Assembly (NCBI GenBank): GCA_963678675.1
Contig: OY783198.1
Location: 10,922,580-10,986,579, forward strand
Source: Xiphydria camelus
Lineage: Eukaryota; Arthropoda; Insecta; Hymenoptera; Xiphydriidae
Length of the DNA: 64,000 nt
Reading direction: 5' to 3'
A program made the position numbers and the translations under genes. Under the pieces are notes generated by a model, which saw only the letters and a list, made by a program, of their open reading frames with translations, did not search any database and was not told the origin of the DNA. Numbering within the stretch: position 1 is the stretch's first letter; each line of letters starts with the position of its first letter. Positions 22,430 through 31,900 of this stretch are shown here, in pieces.

Positions 22430-23204
22430 ATTACTATCGTTTTAGTGTGCAAAAATGTGCTATAAAGTAAGATCCCAGAGCCCCCAGGCCTACATACGTA
22501 ATTTTAGCAAAGCTAACATTTTATTATTCATGCGCACGAGTGCGAGGGAGAGCATTAGATGGCATTGTAAGACAGCTTCATGAAATTTAGGTTGTTTATT
22601 TGTGTTAATGGAATATTATAATAATTATTCAATAAAACTTTAATGCCTAATTATAACAATAATTTCAATGCAATACATTTGGCAAAATAAAAGTTCAAGA
22701 ATTCCAGGTTTCATTAAATTTCGGTTTTAAATGTAAATGTAATGAAAATACACAGTACAAAATCGTTCGTCAAATTTAACATGTATAAATAATAAACATA
22801 TGTTAATAATTTAATATATAATTTAACATATGTATACAGTGTGTTGAAAAGAGCTATACAGAGATGTATGATAAAAGTAATACCAAGCTGTGTTAAAATT
22901 ACCATTAATTACGAAACATTGGTTATGAATTCCTTTGTGACCGCTTCGTATGGGTAATTATTTGTCGTGTGAGAAAATTCATTTCGTTGACGAAATCTAT
23001 CTTGGAAGGGATTGTTGAATCGTTAACGGAAGTGATCGACGAAACTTTACATCCGTTAACGAATTACATTCCGTCCACGAAAAACATTTCTCACGCGTCG
23101 AGAATAGCCCCCCCCCCCCCCTCCCGTTCAATGCAGTTCGTAGCAATTCACAAACAGAGCATACAGACTATGCATTTGTTCACGATTCGCAGCCCGGGTC
23201 GACC
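22430..23204. other. Stretch with no recognisable gene
   Basis: AT-rich DNA. A poly-C run occurs near 23,110. A small open frame at 22,969-23,238 shows no domain and is judged chance. Confidence 0.5.
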
Positions 23205-24370
23205 TATCATAAACGAGACGCGCGTCGCCCTATCATAAATTAAGCCACGGAGATGCGCATACGTTCGTCGCAAGACCGCACCCCGGGACGTCGACGCTCT
23301 GCGTGTCCCGGAGTTTTTCGCACTCTTTTTACTTTAACGCTTTTCCCGAATTTTCGAGACTTCGAATTCGGAGAAAGTGTTACAGTAAAAAGCGTGCGAA
23401 AGACTATCCGGGGAGACACGCAGATACAGTCTGTTAAGTAAGAGCGTGTACGGCGTTATTCATAAAAAATTTATTGAACAATGTTTTTTCCACATACATA
23501 CGTTTGACATGTTCCAAGGCAATGCGCAATTATATTCATAATGAGTCCAATCACCACCATCGATAATTACTTGGCATCTCCGAGGCATACTATCCATCAA
23601 ATTGTCGGCGTATTCGCGGGGAAGTGTCTTCCAAACGCGTCGAATTTCTCAGGATATATAGCTGCCTTACAGTGAAGATACATTTTCATACATCAAGCAG
23701 AAGCTTCGAGGAAAACGTGTTTTCATTGTGAAGCAGCTATCCCAAGAAATTCGACACATTTGGAAGGCACTTCCCCGCGAATACGCCGACAATTTTATGG
23801 ATAGTATGCTTCGGAGATGCCAAGCAATTATCGATGGTGGTGATTGGACTTATTATTAACATAATTGCGCATTGCTTTGGAATATGTCAAATGTATATAC
23901 GTGGAAAAAAAATTGTAGAATAATTTGTTTATGAATAACGCCGTACACGCTCTTACTTAACAAACTGTACGTCGACGTCCCGTGATGCGGTCCAGCCGTG
24001 ACGGACGTTCGCGCGTCTCTATTTTTTCAATTTCTGTACTTTCGTCGGAAAACGGGTCGCAAGGCGGGGGTAGGCTTAGGCACACGTGCGGGTTTTTTCC
24101 GTTTGACGATGAGAGAAGAAAATTCGGAGAAAGTGTTAAAGTAAAAAGCGTGCGAAAGACCGGGGAGACTCGCACAATACGTCGACGTCCCGTGGTGAGG
24201 TCCAGCGACGGACGTACGCGCGTCTGGATGGCTGTTAAGGGTTACCTTGAGGGACGAAGTTAAAGAAAGAATAGGACAAAGTTAAAGTATAAATGTGGTT
24301 GCCATATGGCAACGCCAATCCTAGATGGGTTAATTGATGATAGGGCGACGCGCGTCTCGTTTATGGTAAG
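23205..24370. repeat. Nested foldback with head-to-head Tc1/mariner tails
   Basis: The outer arms ATAAACGAGACGCGCGTCGC occur near 23,208 and inverted near 24,340. An inner palindrome at about 23,430-23,960 starts GTTAAGTAAGAGCGTGTACG. Within each inner arm is the end of a Tc1-like transposase (LPREYADN and RRCQAIIDGGDWT), on minus at about 23,530-23,650 and on plus at about 23,750-23,860, so two copies of one transposon tail face each other. GACGTCCCGTG blocks flank them. Confidence 0.6.
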
Positions 24371-24925
24371 TCGATCCTGGAAGGTAACGGAGGACAAAGG
24401 GTACGTTAAATTGTACATACTTACTTTTTTAAGCTTATGCTGACTTCACATACGTGAAAATATAGACGATGTACTGGTACACAAAGAACAATCACGAAAG
24501 AAAGATTGGAAAGAAGCACTTGAAGTATGTAGATACGTACGTGATGCGCGGGTATTGCGCCTATATCAGTCTCACTCAGACGGCGCAATGTGTTTTGTTA
24601 ATTTTTATGTAAAAAAATGGCTACGAAGAAAAAAATTGTGCGTTATAGAAGATAATGCATAAAAACCAGATTGAAAAGGGTACTTACGTGAATGCAATTG
24701 TAGGAAAAGCGCTCCAGTTTACTTAAACGTAACTCTGAAATTATTTGTTTCATAAAAGAAGTTTTTTAACAAAACTTATAGACAATTGTATCCTCAACAA
24801 TTTTCGTAATAACTACCTTTACCTAGGAGTTATTTGTAGTCACATGTACACTTACGTTTGCCTGTATAAGCGCAAGTCGGAAGGCCTGCCTTCCGGCAAT
24901 ACAAACCGTATCGTGTGAGGACTTT
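24371..24925. other. Stretch with no recognisable gene
   Basis: Between the nested foldback and the right long arm nothing codes and no repeat was recognised. Confidence 0.4.
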
Positions 24926-25678
24926 TTTAGGGACTTTAAACGGAGGAGAGCGAGTAGAGATACAGGAGGGTAAGGGGTCCGAGTCAAGTACCTACCACCA
25001 TTCATGGGGGGAAAGAAGGGTGAACGGCGCAGACATAGACTATATGTGTAGCACCTGCGGTTCTCCGGACGCACCAAGTAGTCGAAAAAGCAATTTTTTA
25101 AAACGCAGATATTTCAAAAATTACGCCAATTACAAAAAAATGACCCGAGTGTAATATGTAGGGAATTTAACTAACAAAATTATGGAACACAAAGAAGAAA
25201 CATTAATTCAATATATCGAGAGATATCGTTTATTTACTTGACAGTTTTTAAACAATTGCATGAAGAAAAAAAATATAATTTTATTTAAAAACTAGAGAAC
25301 TTCTTAAGCAATTTAAAAAAAGAAGCATTCGAAAATGTTAAATTTTCTATGTTTTACGATTTTTTTTTTCCCCCAACGTTCGCGCGGCTCTAGAGGGTAA
25401 ACCGTGGGGAGTTGGGGTAAACTGTGTGAACCTTTTTTATAGAGAATTTTAAGCTCTACAATTTTGGATTTAAATTTTTTTTCGATATCTCGCTTAGTTT
25501 TCGAGTTATTCTCGAATAACCCATTTTTATGGTATTTGTTATTGTTTTTCAACCATAACCCGTGGAGGAAAAACCGCGATACTTCACCCAGAGCTTTATA
25601 AGGTCAAATGACAACGTTAAACCAAAACGCAGCCTGGTTCTCAAAAAGTCGTATTTCAGAGCTTCGTTTACTGGACTA

Positions 25679-26715
25679 GAAGAAGTACACGTGCACCGCA
25701 ATAGTCGAATTTATTGCGGGTCTGCACTTTGTCCGAGGAGAGCATAAAAGGCAGAGGGTTTCTGTTGCCTCCCGCGAGGCTCCTGAAATCTGAGCACGCG
25801 GTCGAGGCCCTTCGCTTGCGACGCGGCGCCTATCACTCTCGCTAGACTGAGTTACTATCTATTTAGCCGGTCAAATAGACTGAAATTTCTCTGGCAGTAA
25901 ATTTTTATCGTGTATCCACTGCACAATCTAGCTAGATTTATTTTTCTCAACCGAGATTCTAGACTAACTCTCGCTAGATTGTTCTCAATGCTGTGTCCAC
26001 TTGAGTAAATCTAGCTGAAAACGAAAGAACACGTTCGCCAGTGCGCATTTGTATTTATAATTGTGATACTATTAAACGGTACAAACCGTTGTGTCTAATT
26101 CAAAAAGCGCATTTAGTTTACTCTCTCTTAACTCTGCCATCAGTCGCTGTTCCGTTTCGCGATAAACGGAATTCGACACAACGGTTCGTACCATTTAATG
26201 GTATCACAGTCATAAATACAAATGCGCAATGGCGCACGTATTCTTTCAACGGATGCGTGGTCCATCCTTCCTAACGCATACTTTCTACAAAGAAGAATTT
26301 CGATGTTTCACATCTAACAATTTTCCTATACAAACGGTATTTAAATGTTATTTTTAAACGTGCTAACCAATGATCAATCAATCCTCATGCTTTCATTAAT
26401 GAGGGTAAATACTGCTTCGTACACCGATACAGTGAGCGTGTAGTAGTAAGTGGTAACGCAAGGGCTCGGTGAAAGGGGACCATCGAGTCGTGGCGGAGAG
26501 AGCCGATGCGTCCCGAGTTAGGCCAGGCGAACGTTGGGACGCAGTTCTGTGAGGAGACGTAGGGTGACCGTTGCCTCTATATCTATATATAGAATAGATA
26601 TAGATATAGAGGCAATGTTCAACGTTCGCCTGGCCTTAGCGTATTTAGCCACTCCAGCGACGTTTCACGAGCAGCCGGTCTCACCCCCGAAGCGCGGCAT
26701 AAGATGTTTCACATC
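25679..26715. repeat. Mosaic of MITE pieces
   Basis: 25,680-26,020 holds no gene, only CTAGCTAGATT/TCTAGCGAGA-type short repeats. About 26,025-26,310 is a truncated copy of the 17,623 foldback. 26,341-26,420 is an internal piece of the TA-flanked MITE (TTTTAAACGTGCTAACCAAT-like). 26,519-26,640 is a foldback with TAGGCCAGGCGAACGTTG arms around a TATAGATATAGA-rich centre. Confidence 0.55.
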
Positions 26716-26893
26716 AAAAAGAAGAGAGATCTATTAATTTTGATTCTCCAGAGCTCTGTGACTTGGATAAAATTATAATCATATGATTCAATCGCACGCG
26801 TGGAAAGGAAGGCTACAATAGCCGTTCCTCGTAGCACCGACCGACGCGAAAATGCTGCGACCTAGAGAACTTGAGCATCATCGAGTTCTTAAT

Positions 26894-27336
26894 CTAGAAC
26901 GAATAATCGAACGTCAATGTCGCGGTGGAATTTCTACTGTCCGGCGATTGCATTGCGATATATCGTTTCCGTAAGATCTCTTGAAGGTCGTTGCAAGAGC
27001 TATTTTCTTGTTTGGCTCGCAAAGGTCTCCCACCTGGCGATCTGAAAAACACGTTTAAAAGCCCACTGTGAACAAAATCAATCCTTCGCAGCCACGACAT
27101 TCTGACAATGCGAAACCCCTCTTTGTTCCTGGCGAATTAAAAGTTTACCGCGATAAAATTGTTTAATCGTACCTTGTGACGAGTTTCAATTTGACTTTGT
27201 CGATGTTTTTCAGTATGTCGCCCATTGATTTCTGGGAGATCAGTGGCGGTTTATGCCGATCGACGAACTTGTAGTCCTGTGAACTAGCTCTCCTCGCGAT
27301 GTTAGGAGTCGCCGGAGGTTGCAGAGGTGGCGGCAT
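26894..27336 (-). pseudogene. Mitochondrial fission regulator (MTFR-like) last two exons, in Harbinger A
   Basis: Exons 27173-27336 and 26894-27041 are separated by a GT/AG intron and join in phase. The first gives MPPPLQPPATPN, then MGDILKNIDKVKLKLVT; the second begins RSPGGRPLRAK and ends TATLTFDYSF, stop. The KVKLKLVTRSPGGRPLR core is the signature of the mitochondrial fission regulator family. Only the C-terminal part is present, preceded by Harbinger transposase exons. It is nearly identical to the inverted copy at 29,107-29,549 (for example Lys-Gln instead of Lys-Arg after LRA). It is a gene fragment captured by a transposon, and whether it is expressed is unknown. Confidence 0.8.
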
Positions 27337-27384
27337 ATAATAATAACTAATTAAAAGATTTAACATTATGATAAAAGCGATTAC

Positions 27385-27755
27385 CTACAGTAATTAGCAT
27401 TGATCCTGAAGCAAGAAATCTTAAAGTTGGCAATAATTTCGTTGCTGGCTGAATTGCTGCATTTCTTTGCGACCTCGTAGCAATGCGATGTCGTATTTGT
27501 CCCAATAATCTCTTACACAGGTTTGTTTTTCCAAACGAAATCAAGTGAAGAATTCTACAATCCTTGTATTCTTCGAAATAGTCAACTCTGGAATAGTTTT
27601 GTATTAGATATTGGTTATAAATTAATAGGTATAGGTATCCTTTATTTACTTACCGGCACGTATTTTCCTAAGATTTCTCATTCTTTGTAAGACGTCAATT
27701 TCATCATCAGATGATGATTCGAAAACTGGCACATCAATCAACTCTATTTCACAAC
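27385..27755 (-). pseudogene. Harbinger transposase N-terminal exons, copy A
   Basis: Exon a (about 27,660-27,755) encodes an acidic SSSDDEIDV stretch ending KIRAR at a GT donor. Exon b (27385-27587) encodes VDYFEEYKDCRILHLISF, then SQRNAAIQPATKLLPTLRFL and ASGSMLITVG, the helical N-terminal part of HARBI1-like transposases. The DDE domain that should follow is replaced by the fission-regulator exons, so this is an internally replaced element. Confidence 0.7.
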
Positions 27756-28013
27756 TAATAACAATTATTATGATTCTGTCACGGTTCTGATTCTGTCACG
27801 GAAGAATAAAGACGCAAACAAAAAGTTAGGTTATACCGAGGATAGCTAGCTTATCCAGCGCTGAAACTGCCGGATAAGCTATCTCTGCATTTATTCCAAA
27901 GTTTATCCTATTCCAGACTTATACCATCGTGGTAAAACGCTTGCGTACTGGTTATTCTCAGTATAGCGCTATACGGCGTTTATACCGTGTTGGTAAAACC
28001 GGCCCTAAGTGTC

Positions 28014-28436
28014 AAATACGAGGTTGACAGGGTTCGGGGCAGGGTGTTGTTCGGGGCGGGGTGTTGGCGGGGCGGTTGATGGGGGGTTAGGGGGGGGGGG
28101 GCGGAGCCCCCCCAAATGACAAAGAAGTATTTTTTAAGGCAAAAAGAAATAAATAAACAAACAAAGAACTTTAACACATTCACTGCTGCTCTAATTTAGA
28201 TATATTTTGTCCCATGCCAACTTTAAGTCAATAATTCTAACAATAACGAAATATATAAAAATCGTCAAAATTCCGAACCACGTGCACGCGTTTACGTCAA
28301 AGTACCTTTACTCAAGTGCCAGCCTACACATACACATGTAACCGCAGTGCCCAGTTCACCCAGTTCAAGCCTGAATGGAATAAAACGCTTATAAGCGACA
28401 GCGGCACCCGCGCAACACATCCGTTGACACTTCTAA
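28014..28436. other. Spacer between the two Harbinger copies, with G-run
   Basis: It is remaining BEN-gene intron. 28,035-28,115 is extremely G-rich, with runs of up to about 12 G, then CGGAGCCCCCCC, which could form a hairpin or G-quadruplex. No gene is seen. Confidence 0.5.
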
Positions 28437-30942
28437 GGGCCGGTTTTACCAACACGGTATAAACGCCGTATAGCGCTATACTGAGAATAAGCAGTACGCA
28501 AGCGTTTTACCACGATGGTATAAGTCTGGAATAGGATAAACTTTGGAATAAATGCAGGGATAGCTTATCCGGCAGTTTCAGCGCTGGATAAGCTAGCTAT
28601 CCTCGGTATAACCTAACTTTTTGTTCGCGTCTTTATTCTTCCGTGACAGAATCAGAACCGTGACAGAATCATAATAATTGTTATTAGTTGTGAAATAGAG
28701 TTGATTGATGTGCCAGTTTTCGAATCATCATCTGATGATGAAATTGACGTCTTACAAAGAATGAGAAATCTTAGGAAAATACGTGCCCGGTAAGTAAATA
28801 AAGGATACCTATACCTACTAATTTATAACCAATATCTAATACAAAACTATTCCAGAGTTGACTATTTCGAAGAATACAATGATTGTAGAATTCTTCACTT
28901 GATTTCGTTTGGAAAAGCAAACCTGTGTAAGAGATTATTGAGACAAAGACGACATCGCATTGCTACGAGGTCGCAAAGAAATGCAGCAATTCAGCTAGCA
29001 ACGAAATTATTGCCAACTTTAAGATCTCTTGCTTCAGGATCAATGCTAATTACTGTAGGTAATCGTTTTTATCATAATGTTAAATCTTTTAATTAGTTAT
29101 TATTATATGCCGCCACCTCTGCAACCTCCGGCGACTCCTAACATCGCGAGGAGAGCTAGTTCACAGGACTACAAGTTCGTCGATCGGCATAAACCGCCAC
29201 TGATCTCCCAGAAATCAATGGGCGACATACTGAAAAACATCGACAAAGTCAAATTGAAACTCGTCACAAGGTACGATTAAACAATTTTATCGCGGTAAAC
29301 TTTTAATTCGCCAGGAACAAAGAGGAGTTTCGCATTGTCAGAATGTCGTGGCTGCGAAGGATTGATTTTGTTCACAATGGGCTTTTAAACGTGTTTTTCA
29401 GATCCCCGGGTGGGAGACCTTTGCGAGCCAAACGAGAAAATAGCTCTTGCAACGACCTTCAAGAGATCTTACGGAAACGATATATCGCAATGCAATCGCC
29501 GGACAGTAGAAATTCCACCGCGACATTGACGTTCGATTATTCGTTCTAGATTAAGAACTCGATGATGCTCAAGTTCTCTAGGTCGCAGCATTTTTTCGCG
29601 TCGGTCGGTGCTCCGAGGAACGGCTATTGTAGCCTTCCTTTCCACGCGTGCGATTGAATCATGATTATAATTTTATCCAAGTCAGAGCTCTGGAGAATCA
29701 AAATTAATAGATCTCTCTTCTTTTTTTTATAAATGAGTCTTTCCTTGCTAGGTAATTTCGCGCGACACATTTTAGATTATAGTTCTTTTTTAATAAGAGA
29801 ATAGAAGCTCATAGAAACGTCGAGAAAATTTTGTTTTCTCTCTTCGCTCTTTTACTCAGAAAATGCAAGTTTAAATTTAAAATTTACGCACGCGGGTCTC
29901 TAATCGCGAGAATCTCAACGGTATCCAATAATATCAACCAAAGAAGTCATCTACCATTGCATGGTCTTGTATAAGTAACATTTAAATTTATCTAGGTAGA
30001 CATTATACCTTTCTTCAATTCGCGTGATTACAGAGTTTTCAGGAGCAGAAGTGATACATCCGTCGTACGATGTAGAATATGAAAAAATGTTAGATTTGCA
30101 TTGATACACTTTTGTAAGATTCCTCGGCACTAGACATCAAGTCGTACAACGCTCTTTGTATACTTTTTAGATAGGGTCGCGTATACTTAAAAAAAACGAT
30201 GACATTGTACCGCTCTATGTAATCTCCGAGTAAAGTCACCGCGTGATAAATCTTGTTGTAGCGATTTAAAAGTTTATAGATTTTATAATATATTTTGTCC
30301 GATACGAGATTTAGATCAAATGGTGCAATTTTACGTTGTAATTACTATTATTGACGACTCTGTTTTTTTTGAGACTGAACACATTCTTCTTGGTGAGATA
30401 TTGAATGTTTGGACGTGTTTTGTACCTGATGCTCTTATCGACGACTCGAAAATAAAAGTTATTTTTACGAAAATATAAATATATTGTTATAGATATCTTT
30501 TATTTACCGGGCACGTATTTTCTTCGGATTTCTGATTCTTGGTAATACGTCAATGTCATCATCAGATGATGATTAAAAAATACACCAATCAACTCTATTT
30601 CAAAATTAATAACAATTTACCACAATGATCAGGTTATGATTATGTCATGAAAGAATAAAGACGTCAAACAAAAAGTTAGGTTATACTGAGAATAACAACT
30701 CCGAATTTCGTTTATCCCGCCGGAACAGCTGTCAAAACGACCAAATGTCATGCGCAGTACGTACTTCTTACTACCAACCTAAAAATAATTTTAGATGGCC
30801 AACACTTATACCTGGAATAGTTATCCCAGGCAAACTTGGAGCTGGTAAAACGCCTGCGCTTTATACCATGTATAAAGAAGAGTATAAATTTATCCTTGGT
30901 ATACTTATTCTAGGTATAACTTGGCTTTGGTAAAACTGGCCC
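28437..30942 (+). mobile_element. Harbinger copy B (2,506 bp), the uninterrupted reference copy
   Basis: The ends GGGCCGGTTTTACCAACACG and the inverse of GGGCCAGTTTTACCAAAGCC are flanked by TAA (28434-28436 and 30943-30945). Contents: exon a (about 28,695-28,790), exon b (about 28,854-29,056), the fission-regulator exons with their 3' flank (29,107-29,720) and about 0.8 kb of non-coding sequence. An inverted right end (about 30,505-30,942) repeats exon a. It lacks a DDE domain. It lies in opposite orientation to copy A, 430 bp away. Confidence 0.85.
29107..29549 (+). pseudogene. Mitochondrial fission regulator (MTFR-like) last two exons, in Harbinger B
   Basis: Exons 29107-29270 and 29402-29549 (164 and 148 nt, the same as copy A) splice to a 103-residue frame without stops. 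The junction creates KLVTRSPGGRPLR. The retained intron shows the capture was at the DNA level, not through mRNA. The A and B copies keep the frame, so either capture was recent or the frame has been maintained; only a comparison with the host gene can tell. The full host gene is not in this window. Confidence 0.8.
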
Positions 30943-31077
30943 TAAGTGACCTAAGCGACAGCGGCAGTGAATGGGTTAAGTTAGGTTAGGTTATGGCTTT
31001 GCGTCAGCTGTATAGTTGTGCTGCGCATGTGCGAATGCGTGGCGTTGGACACACTGACTGCCAACTTCAAGTCACTT

Positions 31078-31165
31078 TTACTTTACGCACTGCATAAGTT
31101 ACTTTACGCACTGCATAAATTACTCTACGCACTGCATATGTTACTTTACGCACTGTGCAACTTTT
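31078..31165. repeat. Four-copy 21-bp tandem repeat
   Basis: The unit TTACTTTACGCACTGCATAA is repeated about four times with few changes, in intron 1 of the BEN gene. Confidence 0.75.
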
Positions 31166-31582
31166 TCACACTAGTGCGTAAAACTTCACTTTACATCCGT
31201 CGAGGACGCCCGTAAAACCGAGTATTTGGCACTGAGTGACAAAAAAAACTTACCTGTGACGTCGAGAACAATCGCTGTGTGGTATTCATTATCTTCATGT
31301 TCCACATGCATTACCTGGAATTTCCTTGTTGCCCACAAGTGTTTTGGGTCACTCGCACGAAAATTTTTGACATTTTTCACTGGCACAATTTCAGCAATTT
31401 CCTTGTCGAGAAATAAAACTCTTGCAAAGTTATTCATTACAAAAATCTTTCAAAATGGAATACACACTTAACACCGTATAGCTTTCAGACACGCACGTTG
31501 CTTATTCACATTTGACTAGTTTGCCGGTACCCACTGAACTCTAATGTAACTGGAAGAGGAACTGCCAACTAGAGCCCGTGTA

Positions 31583-31900
31583 TGTGGGAACTGAAAGGGG
31601 TCCCACGCCTGGAGAGGAAAGGAAAAAGAAAGCACCGAAAACTCCCTGCGAATGAACCTTTATTCGCGCACAGAACTGCACTACGCTAGCGTCCGGAACA
31701 GAATGGCCAAAGGCTAACACGCGTGGCGTGCTCGAGGCGGTCGAGCGGCACGCCACGCTAACGACGCACGCGAAGCGGCTGCGCGCGCAGCTAACGGAGC
31801 GCTCCAAGAGAGAGCGGAAGCGCGGGAGGAGACGAGGTCAGTCCTTGGAACTAGCCGCTGCTTCCGGCGATCGATGCGACGGGACGGCTGAGCCCCCACA
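31583..31900 (-). repeat. 3' LTR of the gypsy element
   Basis: 318 bp, TG…CA, with an ATAAAGGTTCA segment (poly(A)-signal-like on the minus strand) near 31,655. It is immediately preceded on the minus strand by the polypurine tract CTGGAGGGGGAGTCTC. Confidence 0.9.

Larger units (their letters stand above)
18337..25678. mobile_element. 7.3-kb unit with inverted arms of about 0.8-0.9 kb
   Basis: The outer arm starts TAGTCCAGTAAACGAAGCTC at 18,337 and is found inverted ending at 25,678. Homology continues inward to about 19,240 on the left and 24,930 on the right with good similarity, including TCTAGAGCCGCGCGAACGTT and CTCGACTCGGGCCCTC-type segments. The left arm has gained a LINE fragment (18,830-18,961) that is absent from the right arm. 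Between the arms are the transposon 19,777-22,429, two small foldbacks and a nested foldback (23,205-24,370). No transposase of its own was seen. It could be a long-TIR element or an inverted duplication. Confidence 0.6.
17623..26715. mobile_element. 9.1-kb composite insert in Harbinger A
   Basis: Copy B has an uninterrupted A-run at this point (TTTATAAAAAAAAGAAGAG). Copy A breaks after ATAAAAAA at 17,622 and resumes with AAAAAGAAGAG at 26,716, consistent with an AAA duplication. The block contains the foldbacks at 17,623 and 17,987, the long-armed unit 18,337-25,678 and several MITE pieces up to 26,715. Its outer ends (CATCGAAATT / TTTCACATC) are not clear inverted repeats, so it may be more than one insertion. 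Confidence 0.6.
9907..28006 (-). mobile_element. Harbinger copy A, 18.1 kb, expanded by three nested inserts
   Basis: The ends GGGCCAGTTTTACCAAAGAT (left) and the inverse of GGGCCGGTTTTACCAACACG (right) are flanked by TAA on both sides, the TWA-type duplication of PIF/Harbinger. It matches copy B (28,437-30,942) in reverse: 9,907-10,095, 11,354-11,893, 17,128-17,622 and 26,716-28,006 are collinear with B. The remaining 15.6 kb is three insertions (10,096-11,351; 11,894-17,125; 17,623-26,715). Removing the inserts and their duplicated flanks leaves about 2,512 bp, against 2,506 bp for B. It contains transposase N-terminal exons and fission-regulator exons but no DDE domain, so it is non-autonomous. 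Confidence 0.85.
7336..31437 (-). pseudogene. BEN-domain protein gene of E1, frame-broken, intron 1 expanded to 21.6 kb
   Basis: The exons in coding order are 31254-31437, 9545-9687, 8965-9387, 8793-8881, 8042-8258 and 7336-7856, with GT/AG borders and agreeing phases where checked. Exon 1 starts MNNFARVLFLDKEIAEIVPV; exon 2 continues with ETREELLSLETEGRRIRKP. Exon 3 encodes a coiled coil. Exon 5 is the BEN domain (HLGNDIWVRATEIERINLL, then GDMAELLFGRTILLTHSVTG) and exon 6 adds a basic, Ser-rich tail. BEN domains bind DNA. Breaks in exon 3: a frame change at the A-run near 9,190 and TAG near 9,112. Harbinger copies A and B lie in intron 1. The 8,259-8,792 gap is intron 4 and holds nothing else recognisable. 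Confidence 0.75.

Noticed and set aside
22969..23441. Two small frames of 60-90 codons
   Set aside because: Low complexity, a poly-C run, foldback arms, and no recognisable domain.
31078..31165. CRISPR-like array
   Set aside because: It is a head-to-tail 21-bp tandem repeat without spacers in eukaryotic transposon DNA.
31186..31437. Independent small gene of 83 codons
   Set aside because: A GT donor at 31,253 and the in-phase continuation at 9,687 show it is exon 1 of the BEN gene.
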